The notes below the pieces were generated by a model. It saw only the letters and a list, made by a program, of their open reading frames with translations. It did not search any database and was not told the DNA's origin. 64,000 nt of DNA. It comes from Marchantia polymorpha subsp. ruderalis. Lineage: Eukaryota; Streptophyta; Marchantiopsida; Marchantiales; Marchantiaceae. Both the position numbers and the translations under genes were made by a program. Positions 42,080 through 53,155 of this stretch are shown here, piece by piece. The stretch's first letter is position 1, and each line of letters starts with the position of its first letter. The stretch spans positions 1,546,001 through 1,610,000 of the forward strand of contig AP031359.1 in assembly GCA_037833965.1 (NCBI GenBank). Direction: 5' to 3'.

Positions 42080-42785
42080 GACGGAAGGGTAGGAGTAGTA
42101 CCGCATCTAGCTCAGAGAGCGCGCATCGTGCGACATGCTCATGAGGAGTTGGGACATTTTGGAATGAAGCGTACGTACAGCTTACTCCTTGGACAATATT
42201 GATGGCGTGGTATGCATACTCAAGTACAACAGTTGGTATCACGTTGCATGGTTTGTGATCGGGTGACAGCATCGTTAAATGCTCTAACACCAAAGTTACA
42301 TCTATTATCCATCACCTGTTGCTGGACCATTACCTTTGACTGTACGACATCATCGGTACGTGTTGGTGATGGTGGAGCATTTCTCTAAGTGGATTGAGTT
42401 GGTGGCATTACCTGACAAGGCAAGTAAGGGAGTAGCGTATGCTTTTCTTGACAGAGTGCTTAGTCACTATGGCGCACCAACAGAAGTGTTGACCGATCAG
42501 GGAACAGAGTTTCAGGATGAGTTTCAGGTCTTGTGTGACAATGCGCTGATTAATCATTGGACCACGTCGCGAGATCATTCCGAGGCGGATGGTTTGGCTA
42601 CAGACGGTGAAGAGGGCGTTGCGCAAGTATGGCCTACAAAAGGGGCATCTTGGAGATTGGAATATTTTGTTACCATGGTTGGCCATGGGATATCGATTCA
42701 GTCGTCAAGCATCCTTGGCTTGCTTCTCATCATAATTTCTATTGTACGGCCGAGATCCAGACCTGCCGACATCAATTCGTTGTGA
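42080..42785 (+). pseudogene. PHD-gypsy integrase core
   Basis: An H-H-C-C zinc region is visible at 42120-42260 (HAHEELGHFGMKRTYSLL; SRCMVCDRV). The core frame 42336-42785 begins HHRYVLVMVEHFSKWIELVA and keeps VLTDQGTEFQDEFQVLCD. The first Asp segment (DFAGPLP in the reverse copy) is destroyed here, and the frame shifts after EADGLA, so the catalytic Glu is lost. Confidence 0.78.
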
Positions 42786-42935
42786 GTCTAGTGAGGTGGT
42801 GAACCTTGATGACCCGAACATGTGGGTGAGAGTATGTTTTCAACGTGCAGAGCTCTTTCAGAGAGTTATGCATGCGGCGTTTGAGAATCTTGCGATTGCT
42901 CAACATAGAGATACATTGCGATACGCAACAATTCA

Positions 42936-43349
42936 TTGAGGAGGTTATCAACCATCGATTGTAGATTCCATGTGGGAGACTACGTCTATCTACAGCATAC
43001 TGCACTGACGACATTGGATGTGACGGCGGAACGCACAATCTTGCGAGTGCGGGATGTGTTATCTTCTGGAGTTCTTCTATTGGAGGGTCGTGACGGAGTC
43101 GTTTGGAAGGATCATGTGCGCAATTGTGCGTCATGCCAGCTCCCAAACATAGAAGGAACTATGGACCCAATCTTAGCAATAGTACGTGCTGGCTTGAGGT
43201 GCATGCTGTGTGGGCCAACTGGTCAGGCGGCCCGTATGTTGGTGTGTGATAGGTGTTATAGAGGATGGCACATGTCGTGCTTGACTCCCCCTATTGATGT
43301 TATTCCGATTGAACAATGGGTTTGTCCTCTATGTACTTCAAAGGGATAG
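42936..43349 (+). pseudogene. Integrase C-terminal domain fused to a PHD finger
   Basis: An open 137-codon frame. Residues 9-60 are the integrase C-terminal SH3-like domain (FHVGDYVYLQHTALTTLDV; RVRDVLSSGVLLLEGRDG). Residues 88-135 form a PHD zinc finger with a complete C4-H-C3 ligand set: CMLC, CDRC, YRGWH, C of MSCLTPP, and the final CPLC pair. PHD fingers commonly read histone H3 tails, so in an integrase tail it could direct insertion to particular chromatin. The frame is open but separated from the integrase core by shifts. Confidence 0.82.
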
Positions 43350-43462
43350 ATGACTTGATCTTCACATGTTATGAATTGCAGATTGGCGACTAACGATGGG
43401 GCGACATAACAGCCGGCCTACTAGTTTGCACATCCACGAAAGTGTATAGCATGTAGTTATAG

Positions 43463-43467
43463 ATAGA
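43463..43467. repeat. Target-site duplication ATAGA of A4 (other copy ATAGG 48497-48501)
   Basis: Four of five bases agree. The uninterrupted site in the reverse copy reads GTAGATAGGGCTACC, which shows where A4 entered the PHD-gypsy 3' region. Confidence 0.75.
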
Positions 43468-44584
43468 TGTAATAACCCATCAAAGGCTAAAACTGCAATA
43501 TAGTGGTAGAAAGGTCGAACCCACAAGGACAGAGGCAACACACAAGGTACAAAGTGTCACATTTAACAGACTATTGAAGAGTTTGAATTCTCAGGCGACT
43601 GTCACTCCCAGAAATACCGCAAGTGTTCACTCGGAGATCACTCGGAGGTCGCACAGTGCAGTGTAGTTCACTCAACACACACACACACACACACATACAC
43701 ACCTGAAACTATAAAAAAACACAACTCAGAGGTCGGTTAGGAACTCTACTTAAGATTTCAGGGGAGAAGTCTCTCGCGAATACACTCAGCGAATCTACGG
43801 GTAGTTACTCCCAACTCCGGCTTTTACAACCCTTCCACTAGTTTCTGCTAGCACAGAGAACCCGGATTGGACTTCCTACTTTGGATCGAAGTCACTCACA
43901 CGCGGTGAACAACACACTCAACTCACAAAATGCGCAGAGAACACAGGTCCGAACTGAGAGACTCAACTGAGAAACGATCCAGTAGCACACCATAACAGTC
44001 TATTGAAGAGTTTGAATTCTTATGCACTTGTCATTCCCAGAAATACTACAGGGGTTACCCTGAAGGCACCTGCTGCAGCGTAACCTGAATTACAACCAAG
44101 GTTTACTCGAAGTAACAAAACTTCACTTTGGCATTCAGGGGAAAAATCCCGAAGGAGTACAATCAGGAACAATCACTCGAAGGTGTAGGGACGAACTGTT
44201 CAAGTATCTAACTAGTTACTAGCTCTAAGCATCGGCAATCACCCGCAGGTGTAGATCCGAACTACTCAAGTCTCTAACCAGTACACTAGCTCTTAACATT
44301 GGGCCGAAGGCCTTAAGCTACAAAATGCGGATCGCCAAGTTGTAGCTCTTCTTGCGCGGTGATAGAACTAACGACACTAACACGTAGAGAAAATGAGTTC
44401 CTGATCCGTACTTCCGAAACTGGAAGAATCCCAAGGCAAGACGCCTTGAACTACTTTATACCTTCTAAGTCCTAACTAACACTACACTACACTACACTAC
44501 ACACCTGTACGGAACCACGCTACGCTACACTCTGCAGATCCCGTGCTTCGCCTTCTGCGCGCCGGACTGCCGCGCACTAACTCC

Positions 44585-47146
44585 CTACCCGCCCAGTCTT
44601 CCGCTCGACTGCGCAGTCCCAGCCGCCACAACCTCCGCCTCGAGGGTGGCCATGGCGTCCCGCGACCTTGACAGAAACGAATCTAACTTCTTTGCTACTC
44701 GCCGCCGGCTCCAACTGTCACCTAACACCAACCCCGCGGCACGAAACTCTAACTCGCGCAGTGTGAGTTTCTCATGCGCCGCCACTTCCCAGTGGGTGTA
44801 ACCTCTGAGGCATTGGTTGACTCGCCTCGCCAACTCCTCTTTCGTGCGATCTGCCTCCCGCCGGCGATCGTCTTCAACTACCACTAATTGCAACTCTGCG
44901 TCCGCACGCTGCGCTCTCAATTCCCCGCACTCTGATTGCAGTTTGCGGATTAACTCTTCATCCGCCTGACGTGCGAGCTGACACTGCTCCAGCAACCGTG
45001 TCTGCCGCACGAGCTCCTCTGACAAAATTTGATTCTAAGTTTGCTCAGAATCCAGCTCATCAGCGAGCTTCGCTCTATCCTTGACGAACTCCTTCATCGC
45101 CTCTTCAAGTTTCTCATCGCGCAACTTGTCGACGGCCTGGTGCATCTTCCGCGTAAGAGCAATGTGGCCCAGCAGGCGCTCATTCTTCTCCCGCAGATCT
45201 TTAATGTCCCCATCCAGACGTGCCAACAACTTGCTGGTGCGAACTTTAGTGCGAGTCCGCCTACGCACTAACTCGACGTAGGACCCAGGCTGGCGGGGGT
45301 CTGCATACTTCGTCACCTTGCGATCAAGATACCTCAACAGAGGTACCACCTGCTCGCAGAGTGCCGCCGTCGGCGTGCCTGCCACCGATTGCTCCTCCTC
45401 CTCACCCGATCCCGATTCCGTTTCTCCTTCTTCGTCATCCTCCGAATTGAGGATTTTGGTCGCCACTAAATTCTCTGGCGATTCTCGTGAGTGGGGCCTC
45501 GTAGTGTCTGCTTCGTAGTCTGCCGCTGTTGCCGCTGCTGCCTCACTACTTCCGGCCAGAATGTCTAAGGCGGTGGGGGATTTTGGCTGTGCCAAACTCG
45601 CACCGCTCGCCCGTCCGGCTTCTACCAACTCCTCATTGCCGAAGACGTCCACCGCCGAAGGCGTTCGTGCGGAAGGTGTTTGTGCGGATTGCAATTGTGC
45701 GGAGCGCACACGTGTTTTTCCCTTCTAACTGTCATTCCGCTCCTCCGTTAGGTCCTGCTCCTTCGATAGGCCCTACTCCAAAGGTGCCTCCGCCGAAGGC
45801 GCATTTGTTGGCGGCGCTTCCGCCGAAGGCGGCTCGCTTGAAGTCCCTTGGCCCAAAGGCCCTTGAGCCAAAGATGCACCTTCCGGCGGACTAACCGCCG
45901 AAGGCTTCCTACTCGCAACTCCTTGGCCCGAAGGCCCTTGCGCCGAAGGCGGATCTTCCGCCGGCTCCTTTCCCTTCCTCCGCTGCGCCGAAGGCGCTCA
46001 AGCCGAAGGCCCAAGCCCCGAAAGCGAGTCCGCGTACGGTGCTCGTGCGGAACTCCTGTTCGTTGCCGGCACATTTATCGGTGCCGCGTGTCGTCACTCT
46101 TGACCCGAAGGCCGTCTTGCTTCCGCCGAAGGCGTCCGTGCCTTCGGCGTAAGGAGGTCCGCTGACCCCTCTGCCGTCCGCGTGTTCCCATCCTCCTCCG
46201 AGGATGGTGTCTCCTTCTCTCCGGCGGCACTTCCTGTCTCCGCGCTACTTGCAGGCAATACGAGCCTGCGTGCTTTCTGCTTCGGCCGACTGCAGAGCTC
46301 CTCCAGTGGCCGCTTCCGTTTGAGAGCAACCAAATCTCAATGTTGACCCTTCTCTGCTTCTCCCTTCCATCTCCGCTTCCGCGGCACTCGCGTTGCGGAT
46401 GTTTCCCTTCCCGTACTCTGTTGGGCTGGTGGCGTGGAGGCAGGAGTCCCTTCCTCGTCGGTGTCGATCTCAACATCCTTCACATACCTCCCGAGATTGC
46501 TGAGTGATAGCAGTGGAAATTGAACACGCTCGGTCGCGGTTAGGCAACCCATCGACCGATAAAAGTTGATCAAGAAGGGGGAGAGTTGATTGATCGATCC
46601 CCCCTTCTCCTCAAACGCATGCTGCCGCGTTATCTTCCATAAGATGTGCGCCCAGTGAATCGGAGCTCCAACCAACGCCAGCTCCACAAAAGACACTTGC
46701 CAAGAAGTGATGTATGTGGTCCTGTGCGGCTGCAAGAGTTGGAGAAGTGCTACCGCGACATTTTTGCGGTAGCGATCCTTGTAGTCTCGGGTCCTGTACC
46801 CGTTCTTGCTGGACTTTGCACTCTTGAACAGGGTCGCGAAGGAAATATCCTCCTCCTTCGTAACCTTGATGCTCTCGCTATCAAATATGAGATATCCGTC
46901 CTCTCCCGCACATCTTCCCAGTACCTGTGCCCAATCTTGGACGGTCCAACTCTCTACGTGCGGTCGAAATCCGCGCGTAGGTTGGTGTCTCTCCTTCTGC
47001 CATTCGCGCACCATGTCCTGGCACACGTAATTCCATCCCCACATGAGGAAATTGAGCTTCACCGCAGACACCTGGATCTGGAAAGCGCGCAGCCCAATCT
47101 GCGGAATCTTCAGCGGAATCATCCGCAGCTGAGTGGCCTTCGACAT
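44585..47146 (-). pseudogene. A-type protein, long but frameshifted
   Basis: Start MSKATQLRMIPLKIPQIGLR at 47146. The first frame continues to 46337 without a stop and holds the whole N-terminal domain (GEDGYLIFDSESIKV, RDYKDRYRKNVAVALLQLLQ, SWQVSFVELALVGAPIHWAH, FLINFYRSMGCLTATE) plus KDVEIDTDEEG. After a stop, 46333-46094 gives LKRKRPLEELCSRPKQKARR, then the PSA-rich middle in shifted frames, 45709-45035 (TALDILAGSSEAAAATAAD, PLLRYLDRKVTKYADPRQPG) and 45025-44585 (coiled coil to LDSFLSRSRDAMATLEAEV). Intact length would be near 850 residues. Confidence 0.78.
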
Positions 47147-47539
47147 TGCGTTTTTGAAATCGGATTTCGCAAACTCTCCTCCGCTATGCCCAAGCTTCTT
47201 GCCCGCGGCTGCGATTCCTCTGCAAACTCTAATCTCTCTCAATTCCTGCGGTCGCGCACTCAATTCTCCCCCTGCTATGCAAGTCTCTGCGTGTCGCCTT
47301 CTCGAATTTCTCTCAGCCAGAATGTGTGCGCGCGCAGCTCTCACAAGAAATCAAAATCGCAAATTCAAGAATGAGTCATCCGCCCTTGGCTCACAAGATT
47401 TCATTGTCGACACTTGGTCGTGAGTGACGACTCGCTTGATGGCTTGGAGGCGTAACGGCCCTCCTCTCGCACGCACGGCTTCACGCTCCGCTGTCGAAAA
47501 TTCAATTTGATTTCCGCCATCGTACTTCGCCACGGCCGT

Positions 47540-48300
47540 GTTTGCGCAACGCTGAAGGCGGATCGCCGAAGGCGCGACGGCGAAGGCTTTCGCCTCTAGC
47601 CGACTCGCAACTTGTAGCTATCCCGCACCGCCGAAGGCATTCCGCCACAAGCATTCCGCCAAAGGCAAACTCCTTCTGCCGAAGGCATTGACCCGCAGCG
47701 CCGAAGGCGAACATCTACCGCCAAAGGCGTTGACTCCCAGCGCCGAAGGCAAACTTCTTGGAGACGTTCGTCGATGTAGGTGCATCGCCGAAGGCGCAGC
47801 ACCAAAGGCGGCTGTGCCGAACGCGTTGACCGTAGTCAACGGATCTTGTCTTGTCTGTCAATCCCTCTTGTCCCTCCAAAGGCGCTTTTGCCGCCGGAGC
47901 TCTGTTCCGCTGAAGGCGCACATGTCCGTACCGCCGAGGGCGTTGGGCCAAAGGCGGACCGTACGGAGTTGCTACCTCCGAAGGCACTTACCTAATCTTG
48001 ATGCGTTGGCGCCAAAGGCGCCGTACAAAGAAATTCACCCCCGAAGGCAGCTCGTCCGTCGACCTAGCCCTTCCGCCGAAGGCGTCCGTCTACGTATCTT
48101 TCGATAATCATAACTTCTTGAGTCCTTATCCGTTCCAAGCGTTCTTAGGCTTGTTAGAACAAGCGTGTTGAGTCCTTTCCAACGAAACCCTAATCAAGTC
48201 AAGGCGTTGTGAATTGAATAAGTTCTGAGGGATTTCTCTAGCCCCGAAGGCGTCTCGCCGAAGGCGGATTATGCGCCTTGCGCCGAAGGAGATCTCCTTC
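47540..48300. repeat. GCCGAAGGC cluster in the A4 leader
   Basis: Numerous GCCGAAGGCG words (reverse complement of CGCCTTCGGC) at irregular spacing, with CCGAAGGC, CCAAAGGC and CTGAAGGC variants. A second cluster lies in the coding middle (45640-46170), where it encodes the SAEG/PSA-type repeats. Confidence 0.8.
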
Positions 48301-48548
48301 AGAATTGCTCGTTCAGGTCGGAGCGCCTGTTCCGGACATTGCGCCCAACTCCTGGATTCTACGAGATCATACGAGATCCACAATTATCCATCTTCACTCT
48401 ATTTAAATGTACCGATTAGCATTTACGTGGCTACTGCGGTACTATTTTCCAAAAATGTTTTAATTTCCGCACAAAAACAAAAAATGGGTTACCACAATAG
48501 GGCTACCTGGGAGTCAGAGGGACCTTACTGCCAGCTAGGGGGGCAAGT

Positions 48549-49047
48549 TGTGATACATTTGATCAAGTACGCTCTGGCGCCTTATATGTGTGTATGTGTG
48601 CGTATGCGTATGTGAGTAGCATGTCAGCGATGTGAAATGTATGACGAAATATATTTGCACGACAGCTGTCATGTAACTCGGTATTTACTAAAATTAGCAG
48701 TTGGCCTAGGGTTCACTTCTGAGGTTTATAGTGTCGACGGCAACTCGAAGAACGTCAGTTCTTCGAGTCAAGCCTGTTAGCGTTGGAAGTTGTGCATCTG
48801 CCTGTAAGCGTCAATCTAGAATCTCTTTGGAGTCGGTTGGGCTCAACTTATGTTTGTGACGGTTTTAGTGCCACTGGGGTAATTGAAACTAACGGGTTTT
48901 CCAGAGGGAAAAACCACATATTTTCAGTTGTGATCAATTTCAGTGTGTACATTCTCGCGTCTTATTTGTGTGTACATATGCGTATGCGTATGTGAGTAGC
49001 ATGTGAGCGATGTAGAATGTATGATAATATATATTCGCACGACAGCA
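48549..49047 (+). repeat. LTR-like 3' end of PHD-gypsy (+), with internal sub-repeat
   Basis: It follows a purine tract (CTAGGGGGGCAAG) and begins TGTGATACATTTG. Two similar blocks, 48584-48675 and 48960-49047, share GCGTATGTGAGTAGCATGT and TTGCACGACAG-like words. The reverse copy has the same pair of blocks (51063-50945 and 50700-50586). It stops where D-type sequence begins. Confidence 0.6.
48743..48768 (+). promoter_or_regulatory. Conserved stem-loop in the PHD-gypsy LTR
   Basis: ACTCGAAGAAC and GTTCTTCGAGT form an 11-bp stem with a GTCA loop. The reverse copy at about 50815-50845 keeps a similar but imperfect stem (CTTGAAGAACT-GTCA-ACTCTTCGAG on its own strand). Confidence 0.6.
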
Positions 49048-49884
49048 GCGTCAATGAAGAACGCCAAGAATGTTGCAAAAGTGGCTAGAGAGTGCGCGGT
49101 AGTGACTGCAACACTAAAGAAGCGTGAAGGGCAACTTCAGGCGAAGGAAGTAGAGTGCAAAGCTCTTTGGCAAGAACTAGTCAAGGAGAAGGAATTCTGT
49201 AGGGAGAAAGAACTGAGAATCGAAGATCTTCGGCAAGAAATTGTGACGATGAAGACGGTGACCATGGGCCTTCGGAGGGAGATCAAGGCACGCAGGAAAG
49301 CGCATAGTGTGGAGTCGCGACGAGTGAATGAGCTTTCAGTGAATTTGGCGGAGCGGACACGTGAGTACGAGACCATATTGACTAGTTCAATGCAGAAATA
49401 AGCTGAGTGTGAGGCGGCTAAGTCTTTGGAGATCAGATGTAGAGTAAAATTGCGAACCCAATTGAAGACGGTTGAGGAGCAGTTAGCGATGTTGCAGATA
49501 AGAAAGGAAGTGGCAAATTTGACGATTTGGCAGTTGGAAGAGCAGTCGACCAACAGTTTGCGCTTACGAGCTGAGAAATGTCTTCACAGTTTTGTAGAGT
49601 GAAAGATTCAGATGCTGAAGTGGACAAAAATGGACTTGCTGGAGCGGCGATTAAAGGAATTGGAGGCCAGCGGAACCATCGGACATTGACAGTTTAGTTA
49701 GAGTAGGGAATTCTTTCTCTTTCTGTTTGGAAGAGGCAAAGGAGAATTGGAGTTAGAGATTTAAGGCGTTTTGCGTAGGATAGGAGAAGACAGAAGCTCA
49801 ACGGATGTAGTATCTACTTTGTCGGATGATTTCACACCTGGTGGTGGTTCGCCTCAGGCGACTCAATTGTCAAGATGTTCATTG
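49048..49884 (+). pseudogene. D-type coiled-coil protein, C-terminal part
   Basis: The frame to 49401 reads NAKNVAKVARECAVVTATLK, LRIEDLRQEIVTMKTVTMGL and RVNELSVNLAERTREYETIL, a Glu/Arg-rich coiled coil. After a stop it continues EVANLTIWQLEEQ and LRLRAEKCLHSFVE with another stop, then a shifted piece with GVLRRIGED. It parallels the B2 coiled coil (AELEKTCGGLRISNENAQKV onward). Confidence 0.65.
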
Positions 49885-50376
49885 TGAATAAAAAGCCCCA
49901 AGGCTCTGGCTTTGGAAGGGCTTTCCTGTCAATTCATTTGTCTCAGCTTTAAATCTGTGTCTATCGTGCGCGTTTGTGAGATTGTGAGTGTCTGTCATCG
50001 TGCATGGTGCGCTTCAATTTGTCAAAGATATTGCATGTGAAGTCGTGGCTATCCGATTTGAACGTTCTGAGTGTGCCTGTGGTTGCTCGGGATTTAAGCA
50101 AGTTCAAATTTGGGCATTCGGAGCAATCGGCTGAGAGTGCAATTCTGGGAAGTTTCTCCCTGAATACAAAGTGCATGATCGGGTGTGGTTCATGCATGCA
50201 CTTATTGGATTTAAATCAGGTTGTGGATGTCTATACTCTGCTCTGCGCGCCTTTGACCGTAGTCGAGCAGTGTCTTCTGGGAGTGACATTAACCTGAGAA
50301 GTAAAACTCCTCAATAGAATGTTAATAAGTGACAGTCCTTGAATCTTTGGTGTTGTTTTTGTCCCTATGGGAACAA
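49048..50376 (+). mobile_element. D-type fragment, truncated at both ends
   Basis: Begins in the coiled-coil coding region, followed by AATAAA with a stem near 49885-49920 and a tail like that at 600-1132 (GTGTCTATCGTGC, CATGGTGCGCTTCAATTT). The tail breaks off at GGGAACAAG near 50376, about 60 bp before a normal end. It sits between the facing ends of the two PHD-gypsy copies. Confidence 0.7.
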
Positions 50377-50378
50377 GT

Positions 50379-50404
50379 TTAGCAAGTGTTCCAACACTTG
50401 CTAA
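50379..50404. repeat. Inverted repeat with 12-bp arms
   Basis: TTAGCAAGTGTT, spacer CC, AACACTTGCTAA. It lies at the broken end of the D fragment. Confidence 0.9.
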
Positions 50405-50444
50405 GCTCTTTCATTGCACACAGAAAACTCTTATTTCCATGTAT

Positions 50445-50480
50445 CTCTTATCACATGAAGCTAGCTTCATGTGATAAGAG
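50445..50480. repeat. Perfect 36-bp palindrome
   Basis: The 18-bp half CTCTTATCACATGAAGCT is followed without spacer by its exact reverse complement, centred on AGCT between 50462 and 50463. It lies 40 bp from the inverted repeat at 50379. The surrounding 50405-50585 matches nothing else here. Confidence 0.9.
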
Positions 50481-50585
50481 CTAATGACAAATTCTAGCTC
50501 CACAACGTGATCCACCACCTACCTAGGTGAAAATTCAAATCAATGTGGACAGCTTTCAATAAGAACTGGAACTTAGAAGCCTTGT

Positions 50586-51063
50586 GACAAACGTTGTGCG
50601 ACTCGGTATTGCCATACATCATACATCGCTGACATGCTCTATTCACAACTCACACATACATACATAAGGAACGAGAGTGTACACACACAAAGGTATCACA
50701 ACTAAAATCATAACATAACACAAAAGGTACAAGAGTCGAGCCAAACTCACTACACTCCGGTAGAATAAGAGTCGAAGCTAATGGGAAGAATCCCGACGCC
50801 TACGGCTCAACTCGAAGAGTTGACAGTTCTTCAAGCTCGCTTTCAATATAACCTGAAAAGTGTCGACTCAATCTAACTCGCGTCTCAACGTTAACCGACC
50901 CTACAACATGCCTCCGACTCAAATCTAAACTCAACGTGCACACACATGACAGCTGTCGTGCGACTCAGTATCGCCATACATCATACATTGGTGACATGCT
51001 CTACTCACAATTCACACATACATACATAAGGAACGAGAGTGTACACACACAAAGGTATCACAA
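50586..51063 (-). repeat. LTR-like 3' end of PHD-gypsy (-)
   Basis: On the minus strand it begins TTGTGATACCTTTGTGTG after the purine tract CTAGGGGGGCG. It contains two blocks with ACTCTCGTTCCTTATGTATG about 365 bp apart, the same sub-repeat arrangement as in the plus copy. Confidence 0.6.
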
Positions 51064-51224
51064 CTCGCCCCCCTAGCTTGCGGTCAGGTCCCTCTTACTC
51101 CCAGGTAGCCCTATCTACAACTACATGCTATGCACCTTCATGGGTGCGCGAACCAATAGGCCGGGTGCTATGTTGCCCCATCGCTAGTCGCCTATCTACA
51201 ATTCATAACATGTGAAGATCAAGT

Positions 51225-51660
51225 CATCTAACCCTCTTAAGTACATCGAGGACAAATCCATTGTCCAGTAGGAACAACATCGATAAATGGAGTCAGGCAC
51301 AACATGTGCCATCCCCTAGAACACCTATCACACACCAACATGTTGGCCGCCTAATCAGCTGACCCACATAACATGCACCTCAAGCCGGCATGTACAATCG
51401 CTAGGCTTGGGTCCATAGTACCATCCACGTTTGGAAGGTGGCATGGCGCACAGTTGCGCACATGATCCTTCCAAACGACACCGTCACGACCCTTCGACAT
51501 GAGCACTCCAGAAGGTAACACCTCTCACACTCGCAAGATAGTGCGTCATGTTGTCACATCCAACGTAGTCGGTGCAGTCTGTTGAAAATAGACGTGGTCT
51601 CCCACACGGAATCTACGAATCGATGGTCGATAACCTCCTCCTCAAATAGTTGCATACCGC
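51225..51660 (-). pseudogene. Integrase C-terminal domain and PHD finger, degenerate
   Basis: Minus-strand frames read FCVGDHVYFQQ-like integrase tail and, at 51400-51235, GLRCMLCGSAD-AANMLVCDR, GWHMLCLTPFIDVVP and WICPRC. All eight PHD zinc ligands (C4HC3) remain although a stop replaces one residue after CGSAD. Presence in both copies shows that the finger is an element domain. Confidence 0.72.
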
Positions 51661-51674
51661 AACGTATCTTTGTG

Positions 51675-52832
51675 CTAAGCAATCGCAAGGTTCTCAAAGG
51701 CTACAGGCATAACTCTCCGAAAGAGCACTGCACGTTGAGAACACACTCTCACCCACAAATCTGGATTATCAAGGTTCATCACCTTGCTAGACTCACAACA
51801 AATTGCTGCAGGCAAGTCGGGATCTCGGCCGTACAATAGAAAATTTGGTGAGAACGAAGCCAAGGATGCTTGACGATTAAATAGATATTCCATGGCTAGC
51901 CATGGTAACTTAATATCCCAGTCTCCAAGATGCCACTTCTTTAGGCCATACTTGCGCAACGCTCTCTTCACCGTTTGGACAACACGCTCAGCCAAGCCAT
52001 CCGCCTCTTGATGATCTTGAGACGTGGTCTGGTGATCAATCAACATCTTGTCACACAAGACCTGAAACTCACCCTGAAACTCTATCCCTTGATCGGTCAA
52101 CAGCTCAGCTAGTGCACCAAAGTGACTAAGCACCCTGTCAAGGAAAGCATATGCTACTCCCTCACTCGCCTTGTCAGGTAATGCCACCAACTCAATCCAC
52201 TTGGAGAAATGCTCCACCATCATCAACACATACCGATGATGTCGTGAAGTCAAAGGTAGTGGTCCAGCAAAGTCCAAACTCCGATGGTAACCCAATCCCA
52301 TGATAGGTAAGGGATGTAACTCTGGTGTCGGGGCATTGAACGATGCTCTCACTCGATCACAAACCATGCAACGTGATACCAACTGCTGTACTTGCGTATG
52401 CATACCACGCCACCAATACTAACCAAGGAGTAAGCTGTATGTACGCTTCACTCCAAAATGTCCCAACTCCTCATGAGCATGCCTCACAATGCGTGCTCTC
52501 TGAGCTGGATGTGGTACTACTCGTACCCTACCGTTCTCCCACACTTGGAGAACATGTGATTCCTCCAATCGGTATCTCTTTGCCCGTTGGAGAACATGAT
52601 CTCGCTCCTTGGCACCCATAGTGCCTGGCACCATGCTGGTCCGTAGGAGCTTCAACACCAATGCATCATCGTGAACATCACGCTGATCCACACCACCATC
52701 CTCAACCTCAAGATCTGAAGATTGACCATCTAATCTTTGATTAGAGTAAAATGTCAAATGATCCTCTCTGCTGGAGTTTCCACGTAACCAACACATGAAG
52801 GCAAATGCATGCCAACTAGTAAGCCTTGGCAA
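51675..52832 (-). pseudogene. PHD-gypsy integrase, mostly open
   Basis: Frame 52832-52419 (137 residues) ends with the zinc-region half HAHEELGHFGVKRTYSLLLG; after a stop, frame 52403-51675 (242 residues) continues with QLVSRCMVCDRV, then the catalytic core: SLDFAGPLP, LLTDQGIEFQGEFQVLCDKM and EADGLAERVVQTVKRALRKY. The D, D and E catalytic residues are all visible. Integrase inserts element DNA into chromosomes. One stop within the zinc domain is the only break seen. Confidence 0.82.
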
Positions 52833-52965
52833 GGTAAGGTAAAAGGTAACAGGGTAAGGTATGGGCCTCTACCTTTACCCTACCTTTTACCTTACACGTA
52901 ACACTATGGTCTACCTTTACCCTTTACCTGTACCTCAGAGTAATTACCCAGTTACTTGGTACGGA
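52820..52965. repeat. Filler with an imperfect inverted repeat replacing RT/RNase H
   Basis: The left arm TAAGGTAAAAGGTA...GGGTAAGGTA and right arm TACCTTTACCCTACCTTTTA lie either side of a short TGGGCCTC loop, and further TACCTTTACC units follow. The flanks correspond to plus-copy positions about 40330 and 41800, so roughly 1.5 kb of RT and RNase H has been exchanged for this sequence. Confidence 0.75.
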
Positions 52966-53155
52966 TTTAAAAAGTTTTAGTTTTGGACGCATCATATAAA
53001 GATTCTCCTGGGGGTCTGCGGGTTTTGGTTTTCTTTGGATGCATTAGAAATTGTGTTAACCGTTGCCTCTCTCCTCCGGTGATCTGAGAACCAATCGATG
53101 GCTCCCACTCCTCCTCCATGGATACACAAGAGAGAGGCAACACTGTCAATGATTG

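Larger units (their letters stand above)
43468..48496 (-). mobile_element. A-type element A4 (5029 bp)
   Basis: Left end TGTAATAACCCATCAAAGGC and right end AAAATGGGTTACCACA are the A termini in reverse. Order on the minus strand: TATA-like box (48398-48408), leader with GCCGAAGGC clusters, coding region 47146-44585, stem, tail. The tail has an AC microsatellite (43675-43696) and an expanded ACTAC tract (44479-44503). It is the only A copy here that still has the whole coiled-coil region alongside the full PSA-type middle. Confidence 0.85.
35217..49047 (+). mobile_element. PHD-gypsy, plus-strand copy, with A4 inserted
   Basis: Order on the plus strand: leader, gag with zinc knuckles, protease, DNA-methyltransferase-like region, RT, RNase H, integrase, integrase C-terminal domain fused to a PHD finger, 3' untranslated region (cut by A4 at 43468-48496), purine tract and LTR-like sequence. 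The minus-strand copy at 50586-64000 has the same order, so the extra domains belong to the element. The left boundary is uncertain: homology between copies starts near 35400 and no 5' LTR equal to 48549-49047 was found. Confidence 0.75.

Noticed and set aside
42936..43349. Host PHD-finger chromatin gene
   Set aside because: The finger shares one frame with the integrase C-terminal domain and occurs at the same place in both copies.
43675..43696. AC/GT microsatellites as functional sites
   Set aside because: They occur at the same place in the A tails and vary in length, which fits ordinary slippage.
46646..47374. 242-codon forward frame across A4
   Set aside because: It is antisense to the conserved N-terminal domain, which is clearly read on the minus strand.
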